Below are positions 10,069 to 20,359 of a DNA stretch of 64,000 nt, piece by piece. The number at the start of each line of letters is the position of its first letter. Within the stretch, counting starts at the first letter, position 1. A program made the translations under genes and the position numbers. Source of the stretch: Patescibacteria group bacterium (lineage in GTDB: Bacteria > Patescibacteriota > Gracilibacteria > UM-FILTER-43-11); NCBI GenBank assembly GCA_018813295.1, contig JAHJBZ010000033.1:1-64000 (forward strand). The letters run 5' to 3'. The notes beneath the pieces are model-generated. The model made no database searches, was not told the DNA's origin, and worked only from the letters and a program-made list of their open reading frames with translations.

Positions 10069-11835
10069 CTAACTAGACAGCACCGCATTATTCACCTCTT
10101 CAAATGTGGTAAGTCCGTTTAACACCTGCAGATAGCCATATTGCTGGATGGTAAGCATTCCATTTTTCTCCGCAGCTTCTTGTATTTTATCCTCATTTCC
10201 TTGCTCAAAGTTGATTATGCGACGTATATCATCATTAACTTTCATAATTTCCATAATACCCATACGTCCTTTATAACCTATGTCATTACAAGTTTTACAT
10301 GTATCACCATTAGCATAAGGAGCGTAAATTTTTGCATCCTTTTTAGCTTCCAAAAAAAGATCTTTTACAGGCTTGGATGTATTTCTAAATGCTTCAGTAA
10401 TTTTCTCCATTATCATTTTTTCATCGGGATGACTACGACGGCAGTCGGTACATACACGTCTAATCAACCGCTGTGCAAGAACAAACTTAAGCGATGAACT
10501 AATAAAATAATAAGGTACATTCATCTGAAGCAGGCGCGTAATAGAGGAAGCAGCTGTATTGGTATGCAGGGTTGAAAACACCAAGTGACCTGTGTTGGCA
10601 GCCTCAAAAGCTTTGGAGGCAGTTTCCTCGTCACGCATTTCCCCCACCATAATAATATCCGGATCTTGACGCAAAATGACCCTTAGCCCCGAAGCAAAAT
10701 CATAGCCAATGCGATGGAATGTTTGAGATTGATTTACAAGTGGAATTTCGGCTTCAATCGGATCTTCCAATGTAATAACATTACTGCTAACTCTATCGAT
10801 CTGCTGAAGTAATGCATAAAGTGTTGTAGTTTTACCGGAACCTGTTGGACCCGTCACACAAATAAATCCATGCGGATATGTTATTGATTCTTCCAACAGG
10901 TTTAATTGATAAGGCAAAATGTCTAAGCCGTATAAATCACATTTTTCAACATCTGCCATCTGCCTAAGAACTATTTTCTCCTCTTGTGCATTTCTTACAG
11001 TGCTTGGCATAAAGGAGAGACGAAAGTTATAAACTCTACCATTAAGCTCAAATGAAATACGGCCATCCTGAGGAAGTCTTCTCTCATCTATTTTTAGGCT
11101 AGCATCGAGCTTCAGTTTATTCACTATTCCTCGATACAGCATAATGTCATCATAAAAATTTTCATCTGAACATTTGCCATCAACTCTATAACGCAATTTA
11201 AAACCAGCTTGCCCTTTGTCATCCAGCGCTAAATCGATATGTATATCCGAAGCATCACGTAATATGCTTTCTTTTAACATCTTATAAACAAAGGCATTTG
11301 CATCTGCAGCCTGCGCGTCGTCAACTTCCAGTATTTCTATTTGGCTCTTTGCGCCTAATGCTCCCTTGTCTTCTACATTGCTCAATAGCAAATTATTAAA
11401 ATTGTCATTGATGTAATTACATGTGATTTGTGACATTACGGTGAGTGGAGTGCTTATAAGATCGGCTTGTTGAATTGAATCTTGTAACTCGCTATGCAGT
11501 GGATCAAGGCACAGAATCCTATCCCCATTATCATCTCGTATCAAAAACGCTCCGTGATTTGATAGGTTCTCAAGGGAAAAAACATCATGTTCGATAATAA
11601 TTATATCTTCAGTGTGTGGAAAATATGAAAGATCTAGTAAATGGGCTATAAGTTTACCCATTTTTTCCGATAATCCCGGATTTTCATTTATAAAAACACG
11701 TAGAGATGAGAGCTGATTTTCTTCAGCCTTTCTTTCTAATTCATTTAAATCCCCTTCAGACAAAAAACCATTTTCAAGCAAATAATCAATTACTTTCTTA
11801 CTAATTTGTGGAGAATATCGAAAAGATTTTTGCAT
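10069..11835 (-). CDS. pilB: Type IV pilus assembly ATPase PilB/GspE
   Basis: Walker A GPTGSGKTTTLY, RQDPDIIMVGEMRDEETA, zinc motif CTDCRR...CKTCNDIGYKGRMGIMEIM. Confidence 0.95.
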   Translation of the reverse strand: MQKSFRYSPQISKKVIDYLLENGFLSEGDLNELERKAEENQLSSLRVFINENPGLSEKMGKLIAHLLDLSYFPHTEDIIIIEHDVFSLENLSNHGAFLIRDDNGDRILCLDPLHSELQDSIQQADLISTPLTVMSQITCNYINDNFNNLLLSNVEDKGALGAKSQIEILEVDDAQAADANAFVYKMLKESILRDASDIHIDLALDDKGQAGFKLRYRVDGKCSDENFYDDIMLYRGIVNKLKLDASLKIDERRLPQDGRISFELNGRVYNFRLSFMPSTVRNAQEEKIVLRQMADVEKCDLYGLDILPYQLNLLEESITYPHGFICVTGPTGSGKTTTLYALLQQIDRVSSNVITLEDPIEAEIPLVNQSQTFHRIGYDFASGLRVILRQDPDIIMVGEMRDEETASKAFEAANTGHLVFSTLHTNTAASSITRLLQMNVPYYFISSSLKFVLAQRLIRRVCTDCRRSHPDEKMIMEKITEAFRNTSKPVKDLFLEAKKDAKIYAPYANGDTCKTCNDIGYKGRMGIMEIMKVNDDIRRIINFEQGNEDKIQEAAEKNGMLTIQQYGYLQVLNGLTTFEEVNNAVLSS

Positions 11836-11916
11836 AAATTGTTATTATGAAGGGCTAATATTTATTCGTAGGTAATTGCGATTATACATGACTGACTAAC
11901 TGATTTCCAGATTCTA

Positions 11917-12071
11917 ATTGTCTGAACTGTGATTCATGTGATTAAAATGATTTCTTGATTTCCATTACGCCCTCCATTCGTAAGCGAGGATAGCTATCCT
12001 CACCTGCGGGTTTGTGCAATGGAAAAATCATATTAATCAATACAATCATAAATAATCACAGTTCAGACAAT
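11917..12071. repeat. Long inverted-repeat element, TTGTCTGAAC family copy 1
   Basis: attgtctgaactgtgatt ... aatcacagttcagacaat; contains a nested palindrome gaggatagctatcctc (11986-12001). Confidence 0.9.
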
Positions 12072-14599
12072 TAATACCCATCCAGTACTTCACCAGTCGA
12101 CGGATTTACCTGCCTCCAAATTGTGTAATCATCCGGCAGTTCTGTATCCCCAGGAGGCGGAACTACATATTTACGCATATCTTCAATGATGTGCTCGGAT
12201 GGTTTATTGAATTCAATAGGATCAAATTCCAACAATGGTTCACGCTCCCAATACGATTGCCCAGCTATCACATCACCCAAAATGCGTAATTGGTTTTTGC
12301 TTTGTCCGCTATGGAAGCTTTCGCGCGCGAGAAGCATCACCTCTAAATCCGTAACTTCTCCGGAAACATATATATTGCGTGCATCTATGCGAACTGAGGT
12401 TATTTCGTTATAGCTTGCCGCCTGATTTATATAATAAAAAATATTAGCATTTATATAAACATCACCTGTCGTGTAAATTCGAGCCTGCCCCCCGTAAAAT
12501 GCAACGGTGTCATTTATGCCTGCCTGGCCGATAATTATGTCACCTGTGTTGCTCCAGATAATATCATCGCCTAAATCAACAACACCTGTTAATACTGATG
12601 GGAGTCCATCTACTATAACCTCTCCATACATTTCACGGGTCAGCAGATCATCGTAATAATCACGGGAATTGTTTTCTCTGTCATATGCCTCCCCGCGCTG
12701 CACAAAAGGGAATTCTGTGCCGGTTACTTTCCAGTCATCACCGGACTCGGACTGAAACGTGCCGGTGCCATTATTTCCAAAAATCATATACTCGGAATTG
12801 GTTTCTCCCGGAGGTGTGTAGATATCAGAAGGGGTTAAATGACTTGGAATTATCACCGGATTACCACCGATATCAACATAGTTTGCTATGGTGTCCGCAT
12901 TATTTGTAAAATTATCATTGGTTCCAATATGCCCGCCCTCCGTTTTTAGCCAGGCGGTTGAAGTGTAAACAGTAATATCGGTTTCATCTGTATCCGCAAG
13001 GTTTACTGTGCCCGACGACATCTTCTTCCACTCATAAACAGGCCTGTCATAATTCACACAATAGGTACATCCGAGACCGCAGGAGTAACATCTTGTACAT
13101 AAATACACGTCATAATCTGCATATACATATTGCCACCTGTCTTCTGCAACAGAAGCAGATACTGTGGAGGACACAAAACCTAAAGCTCCATTCTCTACCG
13201 CACGACTTTGTGTGAGAAAATCAGGTATTGTAAACATGCTCCCTAAATTCATATATGAGTTAATTGCGGAAGTGGAGCTTCCATGGCTGTATGTGGGAAT
13301 GTTAGTTGTAAATTCTAAACGCGGAGCGGCTTCAGGTAAAACTGTATCAATATTAAAAACTATTGGAGAACTGGAAATCGGACACATATTGATATCTTCA
13401 CACCCTCCACCACTGCTGTTATAAGCATAAAAATATGCTCCAAATTCATTACCGTGATAAAAGTTTCCACAGGGTCTAGAAGTCACGCTTTGTGCACTGC
13501 TGGAAAGTGAAGGATAGGTGGGATTTCTGTGCCTTCCGTCATAAGTTAAAGTGTATACCGTTTCAGTTACATCTGCCTGATCGTATCTGGCGCTAGACCC
13601 ATCTGAAGAATTTAAGATGATATCCGGGATTTGAATGATATCGACTATAAATTCCCCCTCATCTTCCACTGCGTCTAGGTCAATAGGGTGAATTATGGAT
13701 TCACGATTTTGAGTGGCCGCAAAATTACTTCCGCCGCAATCAAAACCGATATTGGTTATTTCGCTGACTCCTTCCAAATTGGACTCCACTAACACAATCA
13801 TTGTTATATACACCTTAAAATTAGGCTCTATTTCACCAATGTTAAAGAGACCGCACCCACTTTCACAGTAAGTATGATCTGGCAGGAAGGTGGTAAAAGT
13901 AACATCTGAGGCTGTTACTCCGCCCACGTTGTGGAGTGTATAGCTGTAAGTTATGTAGAATCCGGAATTAACAGATTCACCAACCTCCGGATAAGCTAAT
14001 GTTTCAACTTGTATGGTAGGCATGGCTTCTCCGGAAATTGTATTTTCGATTACTTCACTGGTAATTGGAATGGCGCTGTACTGCCCGAACACACTTGCCC
14101 AGGCAACTGTGTAAAGCGGGTCATCTGGAACAGTTTCGGGCACACTGATTTGGTATTGAACCAAAAAATATACTGAAGATCCGCCGCTTAAACTCTCAAC
14201 TTCATAACCTATTTCGAGTCCGCTGACACCGTCGATGTCGAGAACCTGAAATGCTTCTGGTGATGAAATCTCTTGTACATAAGTCGTTTCCGGCACATAT
14301 ACCATGTAATCGGGAGTATCCATCAGCACAATCAGATTTTCATGGGTATTAGTTCCGTTATTATGCACTGCAATCTGATAAGTCATGAACCGCCCTTTTT
14401 CAATAGTAGTATCCGCATCATCAAAATCAATAAACTCATTACCAACCTCAACTCCCAATTCAATTTCTATATCTTCCAAGGTAGTTTCAGCATAGGTGGA
14501 TGCTGAGTAAATCGCAAAAAACAGCATAAAAAGTGCAGCCACAACAAAATATCTGATCAAATTACCGCATGCTGTTTTTAAGAGTTCTCGTTTTTGCAA
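12071..14599 (-). CDS. Large secreted surface protein with DUF11-like/adhesin-like repeats
   Basis: N-terminal TM/signal; IEKGRFMTYQIAVHNNGTNTHENLIVLMDTP and TYSYTLHNVGGVTASDVTFTTFLPD style domains; Cys cluster CTRCYSCGLGCTYC; beta-rich C-terminus. Confidence 0.6.
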   Translation of the reverse strand: MQKRELLKTACGNLIRYFVVAALFMLFFAIYSASTYAETTLEDIEIELGVEVGNEFIDFDDADTTIEKGRFMTYQIAVHNNGTNTHENLIVLMDTPDYMVYVPETTYVQEISSPEAFQVLDIDGVSGLEIGYEVESLSGGSSVYFLVQYQISVPETVPDDPLYTVAWASVFGQYSAIPITSEVIENTISGEAMPTIQVETLAYPEVGESVNSGFYITYSYTLHNVGGVTASDVTFTTFLPDHTYCESGCGLFNIGEIEPNFKVYITMIVLVESNLEGVSEITNIGFDCGGSNFAATQNRESIIHPIDLDAVEDEGEFIVDIIQIPDIILNSSDGSSARYDQADVTETVYTLTYDGRHRNPTYPSLSSSAQSVTSRPCGNFYHGNEFGAYFYAYNSSGGGCEDINMCPISSSPIVFNIDTVLPEAAPRLEFTTNIPTYSHGSSTSAINSYMNLGSMFTIPDFLTQSRAVENGALGFVSSTVSASVAEDRWQYVYADYDVYLCTRCYSCGLGCTYCVNYDRPVYEWKKMSSGTVNLADTDETDITVYTSTAWLKTEGGHIGTNDNFTNNADTIANYVDIGGNPVIIPSHLTPSDIYTPPGETNSEYMIFGNNGTGTFQSESGDDWKVTGTEFPFVQRGEAYDRENNSRDYYDDLLTREMYGEVIVDGLPSVLTGVVDLGDDIIWSNTGDIIIGQAGINDTVAFYGGQARIYTTGDVYINANIFYYINQAASYNEITSVRIDARNIYVSGEVTDLEVMLLARESFHSGQSKNQLRILGDVIAGQSYWEREPLLEFDPIEFNKPSEHIIEDMRKYVVPPPGDTELPDDYTIWRQVNPSTGEVLDGY

Positions 14600-14753
14600 T
14601 ATGTTTAGTTAAAAGCAAGGAGATCATTATAGCCTTTGTCATTTCTGTGTCAATGTTATGACGATATGACGTTACAACGAAACGACGAAACAACTACGTT
14701 TGGAAATTCACGCAGACTGTTGTATCTTTATCTCGTAATAACATTCAAAAAAC

Positions 14754-15875
14754 ATGCCAAAAAACCATTCTATTGTAGAAAATATTCAAAAGTATTTTTT
14801 ACTGGGTATTTTAATAATACTTGTTATCACCTTTTTTAAATTTATAGGCGCTTTTATTGTGAATCTGTTAATAGCTGGAATTATTGTGACAGCGGTTTAT
14901 CCGGTTCACAAAATTCTTAATAAAAAGATTCATATTCCCCGTACATTTTCAGCTTTGCTTTCGCTTTTAATTACAGCCGCTGTTGTACTTCTTCCTTTTG
15001 TCCTTTTTATCTTTTTTGTTGCGGAACAAGCTACTGATGCATATCTGGTTGTCAGCGATAAAATAAATGTGATAGTTGAAAATAAGGATTATACCTCGCT
15101 GCCTAAAATAATTGAGCAGCTCCCTTTTAGTGATCATATTGAAAAAATTCTTGCCTATTCGCCGTTTTCAACTGCGGATATTTTGCAGACTGCAGGAGAT
15201 TTAGTTGGAACAATTAGTTCATTTTTACTTGGTCAAACTACGAATGTTTTAAAACATCTATCGCTATTCCTGATTCATATAGTGGTTTTCCTGATGGCGA
15301 TGTTTTATTTTCTTCGCGACGGAAGAAGACTTATTTATTACCTTCACGCACTTCTTCCGCTTTCTGAAGAATATCGCAAAGCACTTTTCACAAAATTACA
15401 TCATTTAAGTTATGGAATTATTTATGGAATTTTTGGCGCAGCGATACTTCAAGGCATATTTGTCGGAATAGGTTTTACAATTGTAGGTATTCCTAATGCT
15501 GCTTTTTGGGGGGCAATTGCGGCTTTATTTTCTCCGCTTCCTTATATCGGAACATCACTTGTGTGGATCCCCGCCGTTGCTGCCTTAGCAATTGGAGGAC
15601 ATTGGGTTGCCACATTGTTTTTATTGATTTGGAGCATAGTTCTTGTGGGAATGGCTGATAATGTCATAAAACCTTATCTAATCGGATCCACTTCCGCACT
15701 GCATCCAATGGCTGTTCTTCTCGTTTTACTTGGCGGAACATTTGCTTATGGTTTAAAAGGTTTGATTCTGGGACCATTCATTCTTACATTAACTCTCGCA
15801 TTCCTCCATATTTATCAATTGGAGTATAAAAGTGTGCTGGGTAAAATTCCAAAGCCTGTGGTGAAGAAGAAATGA
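14754..15875 (+). CDS. AI-2E family transporter/permease
   Basis: 373 aa polytopic protein, LHALLPLSEEYR...GIFVGIGFTIVGIPNAAFWGAIAALFSPLPYIGTSLVW. Confidence 0.85.
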   Translation: MPKNHSIVENIQKYFLLGILIILVITFFKFIGAFIVNLLIAGIIVTAVYPVHKILNKKIHIPRTFSALLSLLITAAVVLLPFVLFIFFVAEQATDAYLVVSDKINVIVENKDYTSLPKIIEQLPFSDHIEKILAYSPFSTADILQTAGDLVGTISSFLLGQTTNVLKHLSLFLIHIVVFLMAMFYFLRDGRRLIYYLHALLPLSEEYRKALFTKLHHLSYGIIYGIFGAAILQGIFVGIGFTIVGIPNAAFWGAIAALFSPLPYIGTSLVWIPAVAALAIGGHWVATLFLLIWSIVLVGMADNVIKPYLIGSTSALHPMAVLLVLLGGTFAYGLKGLILGPFILTLTLAFLHIYQLEYKSVLGKIPKPVVKKK

Positions 15876-15877
15876 CG

Positions 15878-16507
15878 CTATATGGATTGATCGATTAAAT
15901 CCTCATATTTGTCGTTTAAAAACATGTACGGCCAATTTTCGGGGAGGTTGTGTTTTTCGGGGTTGCGTTTGATGTACTCCCAATGGCTATCGAAATCGTT
16001 GTCGTCGCGGATGTAATGATCGTGGTATGATTTGTGCCATTTGAATTTGGGGTATGGATTGCGATTTGAATATTCGGTTTTGAAACGGAATTTTAACAAT
16101 TTTAATTTTTGATCATGTTCGTCGATAATTTGTCGAAAACATTCATACTCACTCCCCCGAAGGCGCGATTCGCGAATCGCGCCTTCGGATTTGGGATAAT
16201 CGAGTTGATTATGACCAATAACGTAATTCATATCACGGGTTACATGCCGTTTCAAAAATTGCATTATTTTCGATAAACCAAATTCCTCCCCCGGTTTTAA
16301 CAGCAAATGAAAATGATCATAACCCAAAAACCACGCATACAAATAAAATTCTTTTAATTTTTTACATAACCTTAAATTTTCGACAAATAAATCACAAAAT
16401 ATCCGTTCTTTAAAATACGGACATCAATTAAATGTGTTTGTTGTAACAAAATACGTGCCGTCTTCGACGTAAATACGTTTTTGAGAATCGCGATGTTTTT
16501 TCTTCAT
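15878..16507 (-). pseudogene. IS200/RAYT-like (Y1) transposase interrupted by in-frame TGA at 16424-16426 (or initiating at TTG 16342)
   Basis: Reverse strand from ATG 16507: MKKKHRDSQKRIYVEDGTYFVTTNTFN*CPYFKERIFCDLFVENLRLCKKLKEFYLYAWFLGYDHFHLLLKPGEEFGLSKIMQFLKRHVTRDMNYV; HFHLLLKP is the HUH motif. Confidence 0.75.
16158..16189. repeat. 32-bp perfect palindrome inside the RAYT-like gene
   Basis: CCGAAGGCGCGATTCGCGAATCGCGCCTTCGG. Confidence 0.95.
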
Positions 16508-16650
16508 ACAAAATATTCATTAAATACTAATAACTCATTTAAATTCAAAACAGGTTACTTTTGCATCACGATTATACAATGGATGTCAATAACCGCTTGT
16601 ACACAACGGTTTTATTCGTTAAAATGTGCCTAGCTTATAAACAAAAATAA

Positions 16651-18792
16651 ATGGCAAGAAGAGTAACGTCTGCCAGACACAACAGACGACTTAAAAAAAA
16701 GGATTTTAAGATTGAATTGGAATCTCATGTTGCACGCGAGGTTGGTGCGATTATTTATTTAGGTTTGGCCGCTGTTTTTTATCTGGTGATTAGTGGTAGG
16801 GCAGGGATTCTTGGCGAATGGGTAAATACCTATCTCAGACTTATTTTTGGAATAGGAATCCTAGCGCTTCCGGTACTTTTTTTGGCACTGGCGGTGACCT
16901 TATTTGTATCCAGGCGGATCAGGTTGGATACAACTCGTTATTTAGGGATTGGATTACTGCTTTTTTCGGGATTGGGACTTGTGCACATGCGTACTCCTAT
17001 GGACGCGATGCTAGATAATGTTGAATTACATGGAGGATATGTCGGTTTTTTGGCATCTGTTTTGCTTCGTATATTTATCTCCGATGTTGCCACAAGAGTA
17101 ATACTTATTGTCGTTCTTATTATCGCGATTTTGATCACCTTTGAGGTATCAATTAGGAAGTTAATCGCCTTAGTAATTCCTGATCGCCAAATAAAAGTTG
17201 GCACTAAACTACCTACTGTGGATAGAAAAGCCAGGATGCTTAAAAAAGGTGAGGAGGAATTAAATATTGTAAAACCGCTTCTTAACAATAAGACGGAGGA
17301 GGAGGCCCAACCATTTAAAATCAATAAGTCCCAACCAGTTAAAAAAGAGGAGGCGAAAATGAAGGTTGATGAAGCCGATTATAGTGATTGGGAATTCCCA
17401 CCGTTCGACCTTCTTAGTTCAGCAAGTTCTGAGGTTTATGTAAGTGATAAAATTTTAAAGGAGAATGCGGAAAAGATTAAGGAAAAACTTATGCAGTTTG
17501 GTATCGATGTAACGATGAAAGATGTAAATATCGGACCAACGGTTTTGCAATATACTCTTCAGCCTCATGAGGGAATTAAGCTGAATAAGATTACAGCTTT
17601 AAAAAATGATTTGGCTTTAGCTCTTGCTGCAAAGTCGATAAGAATGGAGGCGCCAATTCCTGGTAAATCCTTGGTGGGTATTGAGGTGCCGAATGAAAAA
17701 AGGATGATCGTACACCTGAGGGAAATGATCGAAAGCGAGGAGTTTAAGAGTGTTGATTCAAAGTTGCGTTTAGTTGTTGGCCGTGATGTTAGCGGCGCGC
17801 CTGTTATTGATGATTTGACTTTTATGCCGCATCTTTTAATTGCAGGTGCAACTGGTTCCGGTAAATCAGTTGGTATGAATGCGTTTTTGATTTCTTTGCT
17901 CTATCAAAATTCTCCGCGTGATCTTAAGTTTATTATGATCGATCCAAAACGTGTGGAGCTTACAACTTACAACGGTATTCCGCATTTGCTCACTCCTGTT
18001 ATAACTGACCCTGAAAAGGCGCATACGTCTCTTAAATGGGCAGTTGCAGAAATGAATCGTCGCTACAAGGAATTCCAGGAAAAGAAATATAGAAATATTG
18101 AGGAGTATAACGAAGGTGAAGAGAAAAAAATGTATAAGATTATTATTGTTATCGATGAGCTCGCTGATTTGATGATGCAGGCAACCAAAAAGGAAACGGA
18201 AGCTTTGATTTGCCGCATTGCCCAAATGGCTCGCGCTGTTGGCATTCATTTGATTATTGCAACACAAAGGCCAAGTGTGGATGTAATTACCGGTGTCATT
18301 AAAGCAAACATTCCTACCCGTATTGCTTTTACTGTGACATCCGGTGTGGATAGTAGAACTATTATTGATACTGTTGGCGCTGAAGATTTACTTGGAATGG
18401 GTGATATGCTTTATCTCCCGGGCAATATGAGCAGGCCAATTAGAGTGCAGGGTGTTTATGTATCCAGTAAGGAGATAGAGAGGGTTAGCAATCGCGTAAA
18501 ACTGACTATTGAACCAAGTTATGATGAAAGTATTACAGAAATTTCATCTTCCGGTACTGGTATGGTTGGTTCTGATGGTGATGGATCGGATCAAGACAAT
18601 TTGTTCGATGATGCTGTTCAGGTTATAAAGGACACAGGTAAGGCTTCTGCATCTTTACTTCAAAGACGTTTAAGTGTTGGTTATGCTCGTGCCGCAAGAA
18701 TTTTGGATATAATGGAGGAGCATGGACTTATTGGGCCGGCGAATGGAGCGAAACCACGTGAAATTTATATCACTGATAGTGATACTGATTGA
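16651..18792 (+). CDS. ftsK: DNA translocase FtsK/SpoIIIE
   Basis: IAGATGSGKSVGMNAFLISLL, TQRPSVDVITGVIKANIPTRIAFTV, C-terminal gamma winged helix. Confidence 0.95.
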   Translation: MARRVTSARHNRRLKKKDFKIELESHVAREVGAIIYLGLAAVFYLVISGRAGILGEWVNTYLRLIFGIGILALPVLFLALAVTLFVSRRIRLDTTRYLGIGLLLFSGLGLVHMRTPMDAMLDNVELHGGYVGFLASVLLRIFISDVATRVILIVVLIIAILITFEVSIRKLIALVIPDRQIKVGTKLPTVDRKARMLKKGEEELNIVKPLLNNKTEEEAQPFKINKSQPVKKEEAKMKVDEADYSDWEFPPFDLLSSASSEVYVSDKILKENAEKIKEKLMQFGIDVTMKDVNIGPTVLQYTLQPHEGIKLNKITALKNDLALALAAKSIRMEAPIPGKSLVGIEVPNEKRMIVHLREMIESEEFKSVDSKLRLVVGRDVSGAPVIDDLTFMPHLLIAGATGSGKSVGMNAFLISLLYQNSPRDLKFIMIDPKRVELTTYNGIPHLLTPVITDPEKAHTSLKWAVAEMNRRYKEFQEKKYRNIEEYNEGEEKKMYKIIIVIDELADLMMQATKKETEALICRIAQMARAVGIHLIIATQRPSVDVITGVIKANIPTRIAFTVTSGVDSRTIIDTVGAEDLLGMGDMLYLPGNMSRPIRVQGVYVSSKEIERVSNRVKLTIEPSYDESITEISSSGTGMVGSDGDGSDQDNLFDDAVQVIKDTGKASASLLQRRLSVGYARAARILDIMEEHGLIGPANGAKPREIYITDSDTD

Positions 18793-18906
18793 GGGACTAA
18801 TTGAAGGACCAATAGAAGGACCATTGTTGAACTAATGGTTGAACTAATCGATGAGTCCACCAATAAGTTCACCAATAAGTTCACCTATTAGTACAACAAT
18901 AGAAAA

Positions 18907-19623
18907 TTGCATAGATTTTACCTCCCATCACTGGAAATTAAGGACAAAATGCTGATTATCAGCGATAAGCGTATCGTACACCAGACTGGTAAGGTTCTTA
19001 GAATGTGGAAGGAGGATAGATTCCAGGTTTTTGATGATAATGGGGATGAGTTTGTGGTGGAAATTGAAAGTATTAATAAATTCAGGATCATAGCGGAAAT
19101 TGTTGAAACCGTTAAAAGCGATACCGAGCCATCTGTTGAAGTCAGCCTTTATCAGGCCGTTCCAAAAAAACCCGCCCTCTTTGAACTTGTAGTACAAAAA
19201 GCGACTGAGCTTGGGGTCGCCAGGATCTTCCCATTAATAACTGAAAGAACGGAAAAGAGGCGTATTACAAAATTCGAAAGGCTGTTCTCTATTGCCATGG
19301 AGGCAACCGAGCAAAGCGGAAGGACTAAGATTCCTGTAATACAACATCCGGTTACCTTTGAGGATGTGATTGGGGGCCTCAGCAATCCTTATATCGGATA
19401 TGAGTATGAGGGGAAGAAATATTTGCTGAATTACGGTGACTCGCTTTATAAAGGTAATGAACTTCAGATTATAATCGGACCCGAAGGAGGTTTATCTCAA
19501 CATGAAATAGACTTAGCTAAAGAAGCAAAAGTAAAACCATTTACCTTGGGGCCTAGGATTTTAAGGACGGAGACTGCGGCAATTAGCGCGCTTAGTTTGG
19601 TGCTTTTGAGCAAGAAGGTTTAA
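18907..19623 (+). CDS. rsmE: 16S rRNA (uracil1498-N3)-methyltransferase
   Basis: IIGPEGGLSQHEIDLAKEAKVKPFTLGPRILRTETAAISALSLV motif. Confidence 0.9.
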   Translation: MHRFYLPSLEIKDKMLIISDKRIVHQTGKVLRMWKEDRFQVFDDNGDEFVVEIESINKFRIIAEIVETVKSDTEPSVEVSLYQAVPKKPALFELVVQKATELGVARIFPLITERTEKRRITKFERLFSIAMEATEQSGRTKIPVIQHPVTFEDVIGGLSNPYIGYEYEGKKYLLNYGDSLYKGNELQIIIGPEGGLSQHEIDLAKEAKVKPFTLGPRILRTETAAISALSLVLLSKKV

Positions 19624-19716
19624 GCCGACGGAGCATGGGCTCTTCCTTGGTTCGACGGCTGTCAGCTTACAGCTGAGGAACCAGGGTATCCGCCGCGGCG
19701 GACTCCATCAGATAAA

Positions 19717-20226
19717 TTACTCAGCTACCTCTTCTCCACACTCCCCTTTCACATAAGTATCGACGTTTCCACTTGCACATGCTCCGCAGGCATTTCCGTA
19801 TGTAACTCCGTCATCACCACAAACCGGGGTGTAATCCATTGTGCAGATTTCCGCTGCTTTTTGTTCTTCGGTACATGTTTGTGAGGAGGTTTCCTCCTCA
19901 TCAGCCTCTTCTTCATCATCACCAAAAACATTGCTGACCTTGTCTACGGTTTCACCCACAGCATCCACAGCATCGCTAACTGTATCAATTGCATCCTCAA
20001 CACCTTCTTTGGTGTCTTCGACTTTATCCACAACATCAGATACTTTGTCTTTTACCCGATCATACTCCTCAGCAACATTATCCCGTTTTTCCGTAAAGCT
20101 ATCCTTTACGCCCTGAACATATTCATCAACAGAAGGTATTTGAAGTAAAACAAAAGCGATAACAAATATTGAAACAAGTATTAGTAATTTTTTAGCCATG
20201 ATTATTTTGGTTAATTGACGCAACAA
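19717..20226 (-). CDS. Membrane-anchored protein with C-terminal Kazal-type domain
   Basis: CTMDYTPVCGDDGVTYGNACGACASGNVDTYVKGECG; likely start MAKKLLILV at 20199. Confidence 0.75.
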   Translation of the reverse strand: MLRQLTKIIMAKKLLILVSIFVIAFVLLQIPSVDEYVQGVKDSFTEKRDNVAEEYDRVKDKVSDVVDKVEDTKEGVEDAIDTVSDAVDAVGETVDKVSNVFGDDEEEADEEETSSQTCTEEQKAAEICTMDYTPVCGDDGVTYGNACGACASGNVDTYVKGECGEEVAE

Positions 20227-20359
20227 TTATATCAATTACCGATGCTTAATGTCCAATGACCGATATTGTTGTTTCGTCGTGTCGTCGTTTCGCTGTATCG
20301 TTATTATTGCTCTTTTAAAAAAAACACATTAATTTAATATTAGCTAAAGAAATATAAAT

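Noticed and set aside
15878-16507. Alternative genetic code (UGA as Gly, as in Gracilibacteria/SR1) to explain the in-frame TGA in the RAYT
   Set aside because: ftsK, lepA, the AI-2E permease and the nitroreductase end naturally at TGA, so TGA is a stop here.
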